A stretch of 64,000 bases of DNA, taken from Oscillospiraceae bacterium. GTDB lineage: Bacteria > Bacillota_A > Clostridia > Oscillospirales > Oscillospiraceae. Below are positions 33,217 through 40,789 of the stretch, piece by piece (positions within the stretch are counted from its first letter, which is position 1; each line of letters begins with the position of its first letter). The notes under the pieces were generated by a model that had not been told where the DNA came from, ran no database searches, and saw only the letters and a program-made list of their open reading frames with translations. A program made the translations under genes and the position numbers. The stretch covers positions 1-64,000 of the forward strand of contig SVLP01000005.1 in the NCBI GenBank assembly GCA_015067895.1, written 5' to 3'.

Positions 33217-34082
33217 AGAAGTATTCCGAGCTCTATCGCGAGACCCGAAAGGCCCTGCTGCCCATCGACGGCCCCAATCAGGCGGGCGTCACCGCCAGAG
33301 AGCTTTTACAGCTGGCCTCCGGCAAGTCCGCCGCCGAGCTGCTGGCGGACGGGGAAAAGTACGCCGACACCAGCGTCTGCGTGGCCTTGGAAAAATACGT
33401 GGAGCGGATGGTAAAGGGTGAGCCCCTGGCCTACATCCTGGGGGAGTGGGAGTTCTACGGCCTGAAGCTCCATGTGACCCCCGATGTGCTGATCCCCAGA
33501 GACGATACCGTGGCCGTGGCGGAGATCGCCATCCGGCAGGCGCTGTTCCTGGATCAGAACCCCCGGATCCTGGATCTGTGCACCGGCTCCGGCTGCATCG
33601 GCCTTGCCATCGCCTCCAGAGTCAAGGATGCCAAGGTCACCCTGGCCGACCTGAGCCGGGAGGCTCTGGCGGTGGCGAAGAAAAATGTTGCCCTGCACCA
33701 CATGGGCGGCCGGGTCTCCTGCGTCCAGGCGGACGCCATGGACACGCCCCCGGCCTTTCTGGGCCAGTTCGACATGATCGTGTCGAACCCGCCCTACATC
33801 GACGCAAAGGACATGGAGGAGCTGGAAGTCAGCGTGAAGGACTACGAGCCCCGCATGGCCCTCTTCGGCGGCACCGACGGACTGGATTTCTACCGCTCCA
33901 TCACGGAAAAGTACCGCCGCAACCTGAAGCCCGGCGGCTACCTCTGCTATGAATTCGGCGAGGAGCAGGGCGATGCTGTGTGTGAGATCCTCGCGGCGAA
34001 CGGTTTTACCGTCCGCAAGCGGGTTAAAGATTATAATGGGACTGAACGGGCGGTCATCGCCCAGTATTGTGTAGAGGAGTAA
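33210..34082 (+). CDS. prmC: peptide chain release factor N5-glutamine methyltransferase
   Basis: PrmC (HemK) methylates the glutamine of the GGQ motif in RF1/RF2. The 290 residues include an N-terminal helical domain ([17 protein letters not shown]), [22 protein letters not shown], the SAM motif [16 protein letters not shown] and the catalytic SNPPYI. It overlaps the DUF1385 gene and ends 5 bp before recA. Confidence 0.96.
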   Translation: MVKKYSELYRETRKALLPIDGPNQAGVTARELLQLASGKSAAELLADGEKYADTSVCVALEKYVERMVKGEPLAYILGEWEFYGLKLHVTPDVLIPRDDTVAVAEIAIRQALFLDQNPRILDLCTGSGCIGLAIASRVKDAKVTLADLSREALAVAKKNVALHHMGGRVSCVQADAMDTPPAFLGQFDMIVSNPPYIDAKDMEELEVSVKDYEPRMALFGGTDGLDFYRSITEKYRRNLKPGGYLCYEFGEEQGDAVCEILAANGFTVRKRVKDYNGTERAVIAQYCVEE

Positions 34083-34087
34083 ACGCT

Positions 34088-35194
34088 ATGGCAAAGAAGA
34101 CCGGTGCCTACGAGGCACCTTCCCCCGCAAGCGACAAGAAGAAAGCACTGGACACCGCCATTGCCCAGATCGAGAAGACCTTCGGCAAGGGCGCGGTCAT
34201 GCGCCTGGGCGATAAGCCCGAGATGAACGTGGAGGCCATCCCCACCGGCTCCCTGGCTCTGGATGCCGCCCTCGGCATCGGCGGCGTGCCCAAGGGCCGC
34301 ATCATCGAGATCTACGGCCCCGAGTCCTCCGGTAAGACCACCCTGGCCCTGCACATCCTGGCCCAGGCCCAGAAGATGGGCGGCGAGGTGGCCTTCGTGG
34401 ATGCCGAGCATGCCCTGGATCCCGTCTACGCCGCCGCGCTGGGCGTGGATACCGACTCCATGCTGGTCTCCCAGCCCGACACCGGCGAGCAGGCTCTGGA
34501 GATCACCGACGCCCTGGTTCGCTCCGGCGCTGTGGACGCGGTGGTCGTTGACTCCGTCGCCGCACTGACCCCCCGGGCAGAAATTGAGGGTGAGATGGGC
34601 GACACCTTTGTCGGCCTTCAGGCCCGACTCATGTCCCAGGCTCTGCGTAAGCTGGCCGGCACCATCAACAAGACCAACTGCGTGGTCATCTTCATCAACC
34701 AGCTGCGTATGAAGATCGGCGTCATGTACGGCAACCCTGAGACCACCACCGGCGGCAACGCCCTGAAGTTCTATTCCTCCGTCCGTCTGGATGTCCGCCG
34801 CGTGGAGTCCATCAAGGAGGGCGGCAACGTGGTCGGCAACAAGACCCGGGTCAAAGTCGTCAAGAACAAGGTGGCACCCCCCTTCCGGGAGGCCTTCTTC
34901 GACATCATGTACGGCGAGGGCATCGCCAAGTGGGGCGAGCTGGTGGATCTGGCTGTCCAGCTGGACATCGTCCAGAAGTCCGGCTCCTGGTTTAGCATGG
35001 GCGACGAGCGCATCGGCCAGGGCAAGGACTCCGTCAAGAACTTCCTGATGAATAACCCCGACATCGCCGAGCGGGTGGAGGCTGACGTCCGTGCCAACCT
35101 GTACAAGCTCATGGGCGGCCCCGCCCGTCCCGCCGCAAAGGCCGCGGACAAGGGCGTCGCTGTGACCGCCGACGATTTCAACGATGAGGATTGA
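34088..35194 (+). CDS. recA: recombinase RecA
   Basis: RecA forms the presynaptic filament for homologous recombination and SOS induction. The 368 residues contain [12 protein letters not shown], Walker [11 protein letters not shown] near residue 76, Walker [10 protein letters not shown], and the L2 loop with [27 protein letters not shown] precedes the ATG at 34088; the extension from 34067 would read through the prmC end without a ribosome site. recX overlaps its last codons. No LexA-type box is evident immediately upstream, consistent with operon expression. Confidence 0.98.
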   Translation: MAKKTGAYEAPSPASDKKKALDTAIAQIEKTFGKGAVMRLGDKPEMNVEAIPTGSLALDAALGIGGVPKGRIIEIYGPESSGKTTLALHILAQAQKMGGEVAFVDAEHALDPVYAAALGVDTDSMLVSQPDTGEQALEITDALVRSGAVDAVVVDSVAALTPRAEIEGEMGDTFVGLQARLMSQALRKLAGTINKTNCVVIFINQLRMKIGVMYGNPETTTGGNALKFYSSVRLDVRRVESIKEGGNVVGNKTRVKVVKNKVAPPFREAFFDIMYGEGIAKWGELVDLAVQLDIVQKSGSWFSMGDERIGQGKDSVKNFLMNNPDIAERVEADVRANLYKLMGGPARPAAKAADKGVAVTADDFNDED

Positions 35195-35810
35195 TTCGAT
35201 CTCCCAGTCCCCGGATCGGACGGGCCGGTTTCTGGTCAAATTCTCCGACGGGAGCACCATGAAGCTCTACCGGCAGACGGTGGAGGACTTCCGGTTCTAC
35301 CCCGGCTTGGAATTGGATGAACGGCAGCTGGCGGCAGTCCGGGAGAGTGCCGGAGCCTACTCCGCGAAAATGCGGGCGGTGCGCATCGTGTCGGCATCCT
35401 CCGTTTCCAAACGCGATCTGGAAAACCGATTGGTTCGGAAGGGGGAGGATCCCGCCCAGGCGAAGGAAGCCGTGGAGTGGATGGCGGAGCTGAAGCTGGT
35501 GGATGACCGCACCACGGCCAAACAGATCGTGGAGGGCTGCATCTATCGTGGCTACGGCATCGCCCGGGCGAAGCAGGCCCTCTATGAAAAGCAGATCCCC
35601 AAGTCTCTTTGGGAGGAAGCCCTGGAGGACTATCCTGACCAGAGCGAGCGGATCGCAGAGTTCCTGCGGACGAAGCTTCGTGACCCCGATGACCCCAGGC
35701 AGGTCAAGCGGGCCATCGATGCCGCCCTGCGCCGGGGCCACAGCTACGGCGAGGTGAAACGGGCACTGGAACTGATCGGAACAGAATCCCAATTTGAAGA
35801 GGAATATTGA
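35184..35810 (+). CDS. recX: RecX-like regulatory protein
   Basis: RecX modulates RecA filaments. The 208 residues show the three-helix repeats of the family ([73 protein letters not shown]). The ATG overlaps the 3' end of recA by 11 nt, indicating coupled translation and co-regulation. rimO begins immediately at the stop. Confidence 0.92.
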   Translation: MRIDSISQSPDRTGRFLVKFSDGSTMKLYRQTVEDFRFYPGLELDERQLAAVRESAGAYSAKMRAVRIVSASSVSKRDLENRLVRKGEDPAQAKEAVEWMAELKLVDDRTTAKQIVEGCIYRGYGIARAKQALYEKQIPKSLWEEALEDYPDQSERIAEFLRTKLRDPDDPRQVKRAIDAALRRGHSYGEVKRALELIGTESQFEEEY

Positions 35811-37139
35811 ATGGCAAAAATTGGATTTATTTCCCTGGGCTGCGCCAAGAACCAGGTGGACTGCGAGCGGATGATGTATCGCGTCCAGGAGGCGGGCCAC
35901 AGTGTCGAAGCCGAGCTGGTGGGCACCGATGTGGTGGTCATCAATACCTGCGGCTTCATCGATTCGGCGGCCAGTGAGGCCATCGACAACATTTTGCAGA
36001 CCGCCCGGCTGAAGGAGGCCGGACTGGTGGGCAAGATCCTGGTCACCGGCTGTTTGAGTCAGCGGTATCAGGAGGAGATCCTGAAGGAAATGCCCGAGGT
36101 GGACGGCATCCTGGGCACCGGCTCCTACACCGAGATCGTCCCCGCCATCGAGTCCCTGCTGGAAGACAAGCAGGTCATCGACTTCGGCGACATCGACGCC
36201 CCCGAAGAGGAGTGCGGCCGCATCCTGACCACCCCCGAGCACTACGCCTTTCTGAAGATCGCCGAGGGTTGCGACAACAAGTGCGCCTACTGTGTCATCC
36301 CCTCCCTGCGGGGCAAGTTCCGCTCCCGTACCCTGGACGATGTGCTCTACGAGGCCCGCGTTCTGGCCCATGAGGGCGTGAAGGAGATGATCGTGGTGGC
36401 CCAGGACACCAGCCGCTACGGCACCGACCTGGGCGACGGACGCAGACTGCTGCCCACGCTCCTGCGGGAGCTGTGCGCCATCGAGGATCTCCACTGGGTA
36501 AGACTTCACTATGTCTACCCCGACGAGATCGACGAGGAGCTCATCGAGGTCATGGCATCCGAGCCCAAGATCGTCAAGTATCTGGACATCCCCATCCAGC
36601 ACTGCAACTCTGAGATCCTGGAGCGGATGAACCGCCGTGGCAACGGCGAGTATCTGCGCTGGCTTTTGACCCATCTGCGGGAGAAGATCCCCGGTCTGGT
36701 GCTGCGCTCCTCCATCATCACCGGCCTGCCCGGCGAGGGGGAGGAGGAGTTCACCGAGCTGTGCGAATTCCTGAAGGACATGCGCATGGAGCGGGTGGGC
36801 GCGTTCCCATTCAGCCCCCAGGAGGGCAGCGAGGCCGCGAAGATGGAGCACGTGGACTTTGAAGTCGCCGTGGAGCGGGCCCAGATCATCGAGGAGCTGC
36901 AATCCCGGATCATGGACGACTGGAACGACTCCATGGTTGGCTCCGACCTGGAAGTCCTCGTCGATGGCTATGACGAGGAGATGGGCCAGTATTACGGCCG
37001 CAGCTACGCCGACTCTCCCGATGTGGACGGCCGGGTGTGGATCGCGGCAGAGGAACCCCTTCGCGAAGGCAATTTCGTGATGGTACATATCGACGGCAGC
37101 GCCGACGGCGAGCTGACCGGTTATCTTTTGGAGGAATAA
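35811..37139 (+). CDS. rimO: ribosomal protein S12 methylthiotransferase RimO
   Basis: RimO adds a methylthio group to an aspartate of S12 using two [4Fe-4S] clusters. The 442 residues have the N-terminal methylthiotransferase domain (MAKIGFISLGCAKNQVDCE; VINTCGFIDSAASEAID; ILVTGCLSQRY), the radical SAM motif EGCDNKCAYCVIPSLRGKFR (Cx3Cx2C) and a C-terminal TRAM domain. VDCERM and DSAASE are RimO-like rather than MiaB-like. Confidence 0.95.
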   Translation: MAKIGFISLGCAKNQVDCERMMYRVQEAGHSVEAELVGTDVVVINTCGFIDSAASEAIDNILQTARLKEAGLVGKILVTGCLSQRYQEEILKEMPEVDGILGTGSYTEIVPAIESLLEDKQVIDFGDIDAPEEECGRILTTPEHYAFLKIAEGCDNKCAYCVIPSLRGKFRSRTLDDVLYEARVLAHEGVKEMIVVAQDTSRYGTDLGDGRRLLPTLLRELCAIEDLHWVRLHYVYPDEIDEELIEVMASEPKIVKYLDIPIQHCNSEILERMNRRGNGEYLRWLLTHLREKIPGLVLRSSIITGLPGEGEEEFTELCEFLKDMRMERVGAFPFSPQEGSEAAKMEHVDFEVAVERAQIIEELQSRIMDDWNDSMVGSDLEVLVDGYDEEMGQYYGRSYADSPDVDGRVWIAAEEPLREGNFVMVHIDGSADGELTGYLLEE

Positions 37140-37142
37140 ATT

Positions 37143-37679
37143 ATGACTACTGCAAGTAAGATCACCCTTGTCCGTGTGGCGATGATCCCCGCCTACATGG
37201 TCACCATGTACCTCAGCGGCGGCGCTGCCGGTATGTGGATGTACATTTCCCTGGCCATTTTTATGGTCGCCAGCCTGACCGACTTCATCGACGGTCACAT
37301 CGCCCGCAAGTACAACCAGGTCAGCGATTTCGGTAAATTCCTGGATCCCCTGGCCGACAAGCTGCTGACCATCGCCTGCATGTGCATGATGTGCGAGTGG
37401 GGCATGATGCCCGCCTGGGCCCTGATGATCGTGCTGACCCGTGAGTTCGCCGTCACCGGCCTGCGCCTGGTGGCCGTCCAGAACGGCACCGTCATCGCCG
37501 CCGGCTGGTCTGGCAAGGTCAAGACCGCCTCCACCATGGTGGGCCTGTGCTTCGTCATGGCCTTCCCCACCGTCACCTGGCTGGTCACCTTCGTGGTGTG
37601 GATGATCGTCGCCACCACCCTCTACTCCGGCATCGAGTATTTCGTCCAGAACTGGAAGTGCCTGGGCCTGAGCAAGTAA
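37143..37679 (+). CDS. pgsA: CDP-diacylglycerol-glycerol-3-phosphate 3-phosphatidyltransferase
   Basis: PgsA makes phosphatidylglycerol phosphate in the membrane. The 178 residues carry the CDP-alcohol phosphotransferase signature DFIDGHIARKYNQVSDFGKF followed by LDPLADK, and about five membrane segments. It starts 3 bp after rimO and ends the operon at a strong terminator. Confidence 0.95.
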   Translation: MTTASKITLVRVAMIPAYMVTMYLSGGAAGMWMYISLAIFMVASLTDFIDGHIARKYNQVSDFGKFLDPLADKLLTIACMCMMCEWGMMPAWALMIVLTREFAVTGLRLVAVQNGTVIAAGWSGKVKTASTMVGLCFVMAFPTVTWLVTFVVWMIVATTLYSGIEYFVQNWKCLGLSK

Positions 37680-37688
37680 ATTGTGCCA

Positions 37689-37713
37689 AAAGCCGCCGCA
37701 AGGCGGCTTTTTG
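37689..37713 (+). terminator. terminator after pgsA
   Basis: AAAGCCGCC-GCAA-GGCGGCTTTTT, a 7-8 bp GC stem with tetraloop and T-run. Confidence 0.9.
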
Positions 37714-37731
37714 CCAAGGGAGGACATTTCT

Positions 37732-38346
37732 ATGAGTGCAGATTTCTATATCTATACGGATCATGCGGAAAAATTTGACCGGTCTGGCTTTGAAGACTGG
37801 TGCAAGCGGCTTGGCTATGAGGTGGAGCTGCATCCGGAATTTGACCTCTGGCACGGGGGCTTTGCGCCCATCCGCTTCCGGGCGGATTTCCTGGGGAAGG
37901 GAAGCTTCCTGACGGGCTTCGAGTTGGACTGCGGGGAGAATGCCCGGATGGACATGACGGCGGAACCCTATGAGCCGCCGGTGAAGAAGCAGGGCTTCTT
38001 TGCCAAGCTGTTCGGTAAAAAGCAGTCCCCGGTGTCCATCCCGCCGGAGTACAAGACCGCGCCGGAGCCGGAACTGCTGTCCCCATTTGAGCAGGCGGCA
38101 GGGGAGAAAAAATGGGAGATTTGCTGCTGCTGTCACGCTGTGGAGCCGCTGGCATACATTTTCTCTGCATACTTTGTTGAGGAATTCAGTGCCGTCACCG
38201 ACGATCCCCAGACGGGAAAATGGTTCACCGAGCCGGAGAAGATCAAGGCGGAGCTGGAAAATATCCGCCGGGATATGATGGCAAGCTACAAGGACTGGGG
38301 TCTGGAGTTCATCCCCTTTGCCGGATGGGAGAATGCAGAATTTTAA
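37732..38346 (+). CDS. hypothetical protein
   Basis: A 204-residue soluble protein, unrecognised. It begins MSADFYIYTDHAEKFDRSGF and has a middle lysine-rich segment (KKQGFFAKLFGKKQ) and a CCCCH cluster (WEICCCCHAVEPLAYI), four adjacent cysteines that could bind metal. The GGAGG site fits the ATG at 37732; the frame extends upstream to 37681 only through the pgsA terminator. Flanked by terminators on both sides, it is monocistronic, but I see no clear promoter in the 50-bp gap. Confidence 0.65.
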   Translation: MSADFYIYTDHAEKFDRSGFEDWCKRLGYEVELHPEFDLWHGGFAPIRFRADFLGKGSFLTGFELDCGENARMDMTAEPYEPPVKKQGFFAKLFGKKQSPVSIPPEYKTAPEPELLSPFEQAAGEKKWEICCCCHAVEPLAYIFSAYFVEEFSAVTDDPQTGKWFTEPEKIKAELENIRRDMMASYKDWGLEFIPFAGWENAEF

Positions 38347-38351
38347 TTGCA

Positions 38352-38382
38352 GGGAACGGCCTGGGTGCCGTTCCCGTTTTTT
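38352..38382 (+). terminator. terminator of the hypothetical gene
   Basis: GGGAACGGC / GCCGTTCCC with a 6-nt loop, then GTTTTTT. Confidence 0.9.
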
Positions 38383-38402
38383 GGAATCGTGCATAGGATG
38401 AC

Positions 38403-38432
38403 TTGACAAAACCATGTATTCAGTGGTACAAT
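38403..38432 (+). promoter_or_regulatory. promoter of the T-box-cysE-cysS transcript
   Basis: TTGACA (38403-38408), 18 bp, TACAAT (38427-38432). Confidence 0.82.
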
Positions 38433-38439
38433 CACCCTA

Positions 38440-38656
38440 GTTTCATATCGCGTTGAACGGAAAGAGTAATCCCATCGCAACTATCAGAGAGTCTGGGTCG
38501 CCGGCTGAAAGCCCGGACAGGGGAGAGGGACGAAAGTGCGTCCGGGAGCGAAGGGTAGCACCCCGCGTGGCTCTGCGTCATGGGCTGAGTGATAAAAAAG
38601 AGTGGAACCGCGAATTCATCGCCTCTTGTACTTATGGTATGAGAGGCGTTTTGTTT
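38440..38656 (+). promoter_or_regulatory. T-box riboswitch, cysteine specific
   Basis: The leader senses uncharged tRNA-Cys and controls cysE-cysS by antitermination. The T-box sequence GAGTGGAACCGCG is at 38600-38612. The terminator is CGCCTCT (38620-38626) / AGAGGCG (38642-38648) followed by TTTTGTTTT. Stem I shows GAGTA, AGAGAG and GCTGAAAGCC. The specifier position, in GAAAGTGCGTCCGGGAGC, reads TGC (38537-38539), a cysteine codon, which agrees with the downstream genes. Confidence 0.93.
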
Positions 38657-38664
38657 TAGATATC

Positions 38665-38718
38665 AGATATTAGATAGAAGATATTAGATAGCCATTGTTA
38701 TAGCGATATCTAATATCT
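38665..38718. repeat. AT-rich direct and inverted repeat between T-box and cysE
   Basis: AGATATTAGATAG occurs twice in direct order (38665-38677, 38679-38691). Its inverse TATCTAATATCT is at 38707-38718, forming a perfect 12 bp hairpin stem with 38679-38690. CTCATATCTCATATCTC follows. It lies in the transcribed leader, 27 bp before the cysE ribosome site, and is not part of the T-box. Confidence 0.7.
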
Positions 38719-38759
38719 CATAACTCATATCTCATATCTCCAAAAAGGAGGTATCGTTT

Positions 38760-39371
38760 TTGCATCTTCGTGAAACCTTGGAAGCATATCAGAAGAACGA
38801 CCCGGCGGCCCGGTCGAAGCTGGAGGTCTTGCTTTTATACAACGGTCTGCATGCTATCATTTGTTACCGCATCAGCCATTGGCTGTGGGAGCATCGATGT
38901 CGGTTTTTGGCACGGCTTCTGAGCCAGTTCGCCAAATGGCTGACGGGCGTTGAAATCCATCCCGCCGCCACGATTGGTCGGCGGCTGGTCATCGACCACG
39001 GCACCGGCATCGTGGTGGGCGCGACCACGGAGATCGGCGACGACTGCCTGATCTACCAGGGTGTGACCCTGGGCGGCACCGGCGTCATGCAGGGCAAGCG
39101 TCACCCCACATTGGGCAACAATGTGATGGTCGGCTCCGGTGCGAAGGTGCTGGGCCCCATCAGGATCGGTGACAATGCCCGCGTGGCCGCCAATTCGGTG
39201 GTATTGCGGGAGGTTCCCGAAAATTCCACCGTGGTCGGCATCCCCGGCCGGATCGTAAGGATCAACGGCGAAAAGACCGACCACATCCACACCCCCGACC
39301 CCATCGCCATGGAGCTGCAAAGCCTCCGTGAGCGCATTGAAACTTTGGAAAAACTACTGGAGGAGAAATAA
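38760..39371 (+). CDS. cysE: serine O-acetyltransferase
   Basis: CysE makes O-acetylserine for cysteine synthesis. The 203 residues have the short helical N-domain and left-handed beta-helix hexapeptide repeats (VEIHPAATIGRRLVIDHGTG; IVVGATTEIGDDCLIYQGVT; RHPTLGNNVMVGSGAKVLGP), with catalytic His in the DHGTG motif. The start is TTG at 38760, 8 nt after AAAAGGAGG. Being behind a cysteine T-box, it is induced by cysteine starvation together with cysS. No cysK is adjacent. Confidence 0.95.
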   Translation: MHLRETLEAYQKNDPAARSKLEVLLLYNGLHAIICYRISHWLWEHRCRFLARLLSQFAKWLTGVEIHPAATIGRRLVIDHGTGIVVGATTEIGDDCLIYQGVTLGGTGVMQGKRHPTLGNNVMVGSGAKVLGPIRIGDNARVAANSVVLREVPENSTVVGIPGRIVRINGEKTDHIHTPDPIAMELQSLRERIETLEKLLEEK

Positions 39372-39373
39372 CC

Positions 39374-40789
39374 ATGTATCTGTATAATTCCCTGTCCCGC
39401 AAGAAGGAAAAGTTCGTCCCCAACCACCCCGACGTGGTCAAGATGTACACCTGCGGCCCCACGGTCTACCACTACGCCCACATCGGCAATCTGCGCACCT
39501 ACATCATGGAGGATGTGCTGGAGAAGGCCCTGCGCTACGAGGGCTACAACGTCAAGCGCGTTATGAACATCACTGACGTGGGTCATCTGGCCTCCGACGC
39601 CGACACCGGCGAGGATAAGATGGTCAAGGGTGCCAAGCGCGAGAACAAGACCGTCATGGATATCGCCCGCTACTACACCGAGGCCTTCCAGGCCGACTGC
39701 CAGAAGCTGAACATCAAGTGGCCCGAGGTCGTGGAGCCCGCCACCAACTGCATCGACGAGTATATCCACATGGTGCAGACCCTGCTGGAGCAGGGCAAGG
39801 CCTACTTCGTCGGCGGCAATGTCTACTTCGACACCTCCACCCTGGAGAAGTACTACGTCTTCAACGACCACGACGAGGAGGATCTGGCCACCGGCGTCCG
39901 CGAGGGCGTGGAGGAGGACACCAACAAGCGCAACAAGAACGACTTCGTCCTCTGGTTCACCAAGTCCAAGTTTGAGGATCAGGCCCTGAAGTGGGACTCC
40001 CCCTGGGGCGTGGGCTACCCCGGCTGGCACATCGAGTGCTCCTGCATTTCCATGAAGCACCTGGGCGAGGATCTGGACATCCACTGCGGCGGCATCGACA
40101 ACGCGTTCCCCCACCACACCAACGAGATCGCCCAGTCTGAAGCATATCTGGGCCACAAGTGGTGCAACTACTGGTTCCATGTCCGCCACCTGAACTCCGA
40201 CTCCGGCAAGATGAGTAAGTCCAAGGGCGAGTTCCTGACTGTCTCCCTGCTGGAAAAGAACGGCTACGACCCCATGGCCTACCGCCTGTTCTGCCTGCAG
40301 AGCCACTACCGCCGGAATCTGGTCTTCTCCTGGGAGAACCTGGACAACGCCGCCGCTGCCTATGAGAAGCTGGTTGCAAAGATCGCCACCCTGAAGAACG
40401 AGGGCGAGATCGAGCCCATGATGTTCGCAAATCTGAAGCAGCGCTTCGCCAAGGCTCTGGAGGGCGACCTGAACACCTCCGTGGCCGTCACTGCCGTCTA
40501 CGATGTGCTGAAGGCAAAGACCACCGATGCCACCAAGCTGGCCCTGATCGCCGACTTCGACAAGGTGCTGTGCCTGAACCTGCTCTCCGCCGCCGAGAAC
40601 CTGCGCAAGAAGCAGGCCGAGGAGGAGGCTGCCAATGCCGATCCCGAGATCGATGCCCTGGTGGCCGAGCGCACCGCCGCCAAGAAGGCCAAGAATTGGG
40701 CGGAAGCCGACCGCATCCGCGATCTGCTGAAGGAGCGCGGCATCGAGATCATCGACACCCCCCAGGGTGCCAAGTGGAGAAAGGTATGA
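39374..40789 (+). CDS. cysS: cysteinyl-tRNA synthetase
   Basis: A 471-residue class I synthetase charging tRNA-Cys. YTCGPTVYHYAHIGNLRTY holds the zinc cysteine and HIGH-type motif, CSCISMKHLG the further zinc ligands, and GKMSKSKGEF the KMSKS loop. The DALR domain is at the C-terminus. It starts 2 bp after cysE under the same cysteine T-box; the stop overlaps the polA start (ATGA). Confidence 0.97.
   Translation: MYLYNSLSRKKEKFVPNHPDVVKMYTCGPTVYHYAHIGNLRTYIMEDVLEKALRYEGYNVKRVMNITDVGHLASDADTGEDKMVKGAKRENKTVMDIARYYTEAFQADCQKLNIKWPEVVEPATNCIDEYIHMVQTLLEQGKAYFVGGNVYFDTSTLEKYYVFNDHDEEDLATGVREGVEEDTNKRNKNDFVLWFTKSKFEDQALKWDSPWGVGYPGWHIECSCISMKHLGEDLDIHCGGIDNAFPHHTNEIAQSEAYLGHKWCNYWFHVRHLNSDSGKMSKSKGEFLTVSLLEKNGYDPMAYRLFCLQSHYRRNLVFSWENLDNAAAAYEKLVAKIATLKNEGEIEPMMFANLKQRFAKALEGDLNTSVAVTAVYDVLKAKTTDATKLALIADFDKVLCLNLLSAAENLRKKQAEEEAANADPEIDALVAERTAAKKAKNWAEADRIRDLLKERGIEIIDTPQGAKWRKV

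Noticed and set aside
38760..38765. TTG start of cysE as a sign of a broken gene.
   Set aside because: A strong AAAAGGAGG lies 8 nt upstream and the protein is full length, so the TTG is a normal alternative start.
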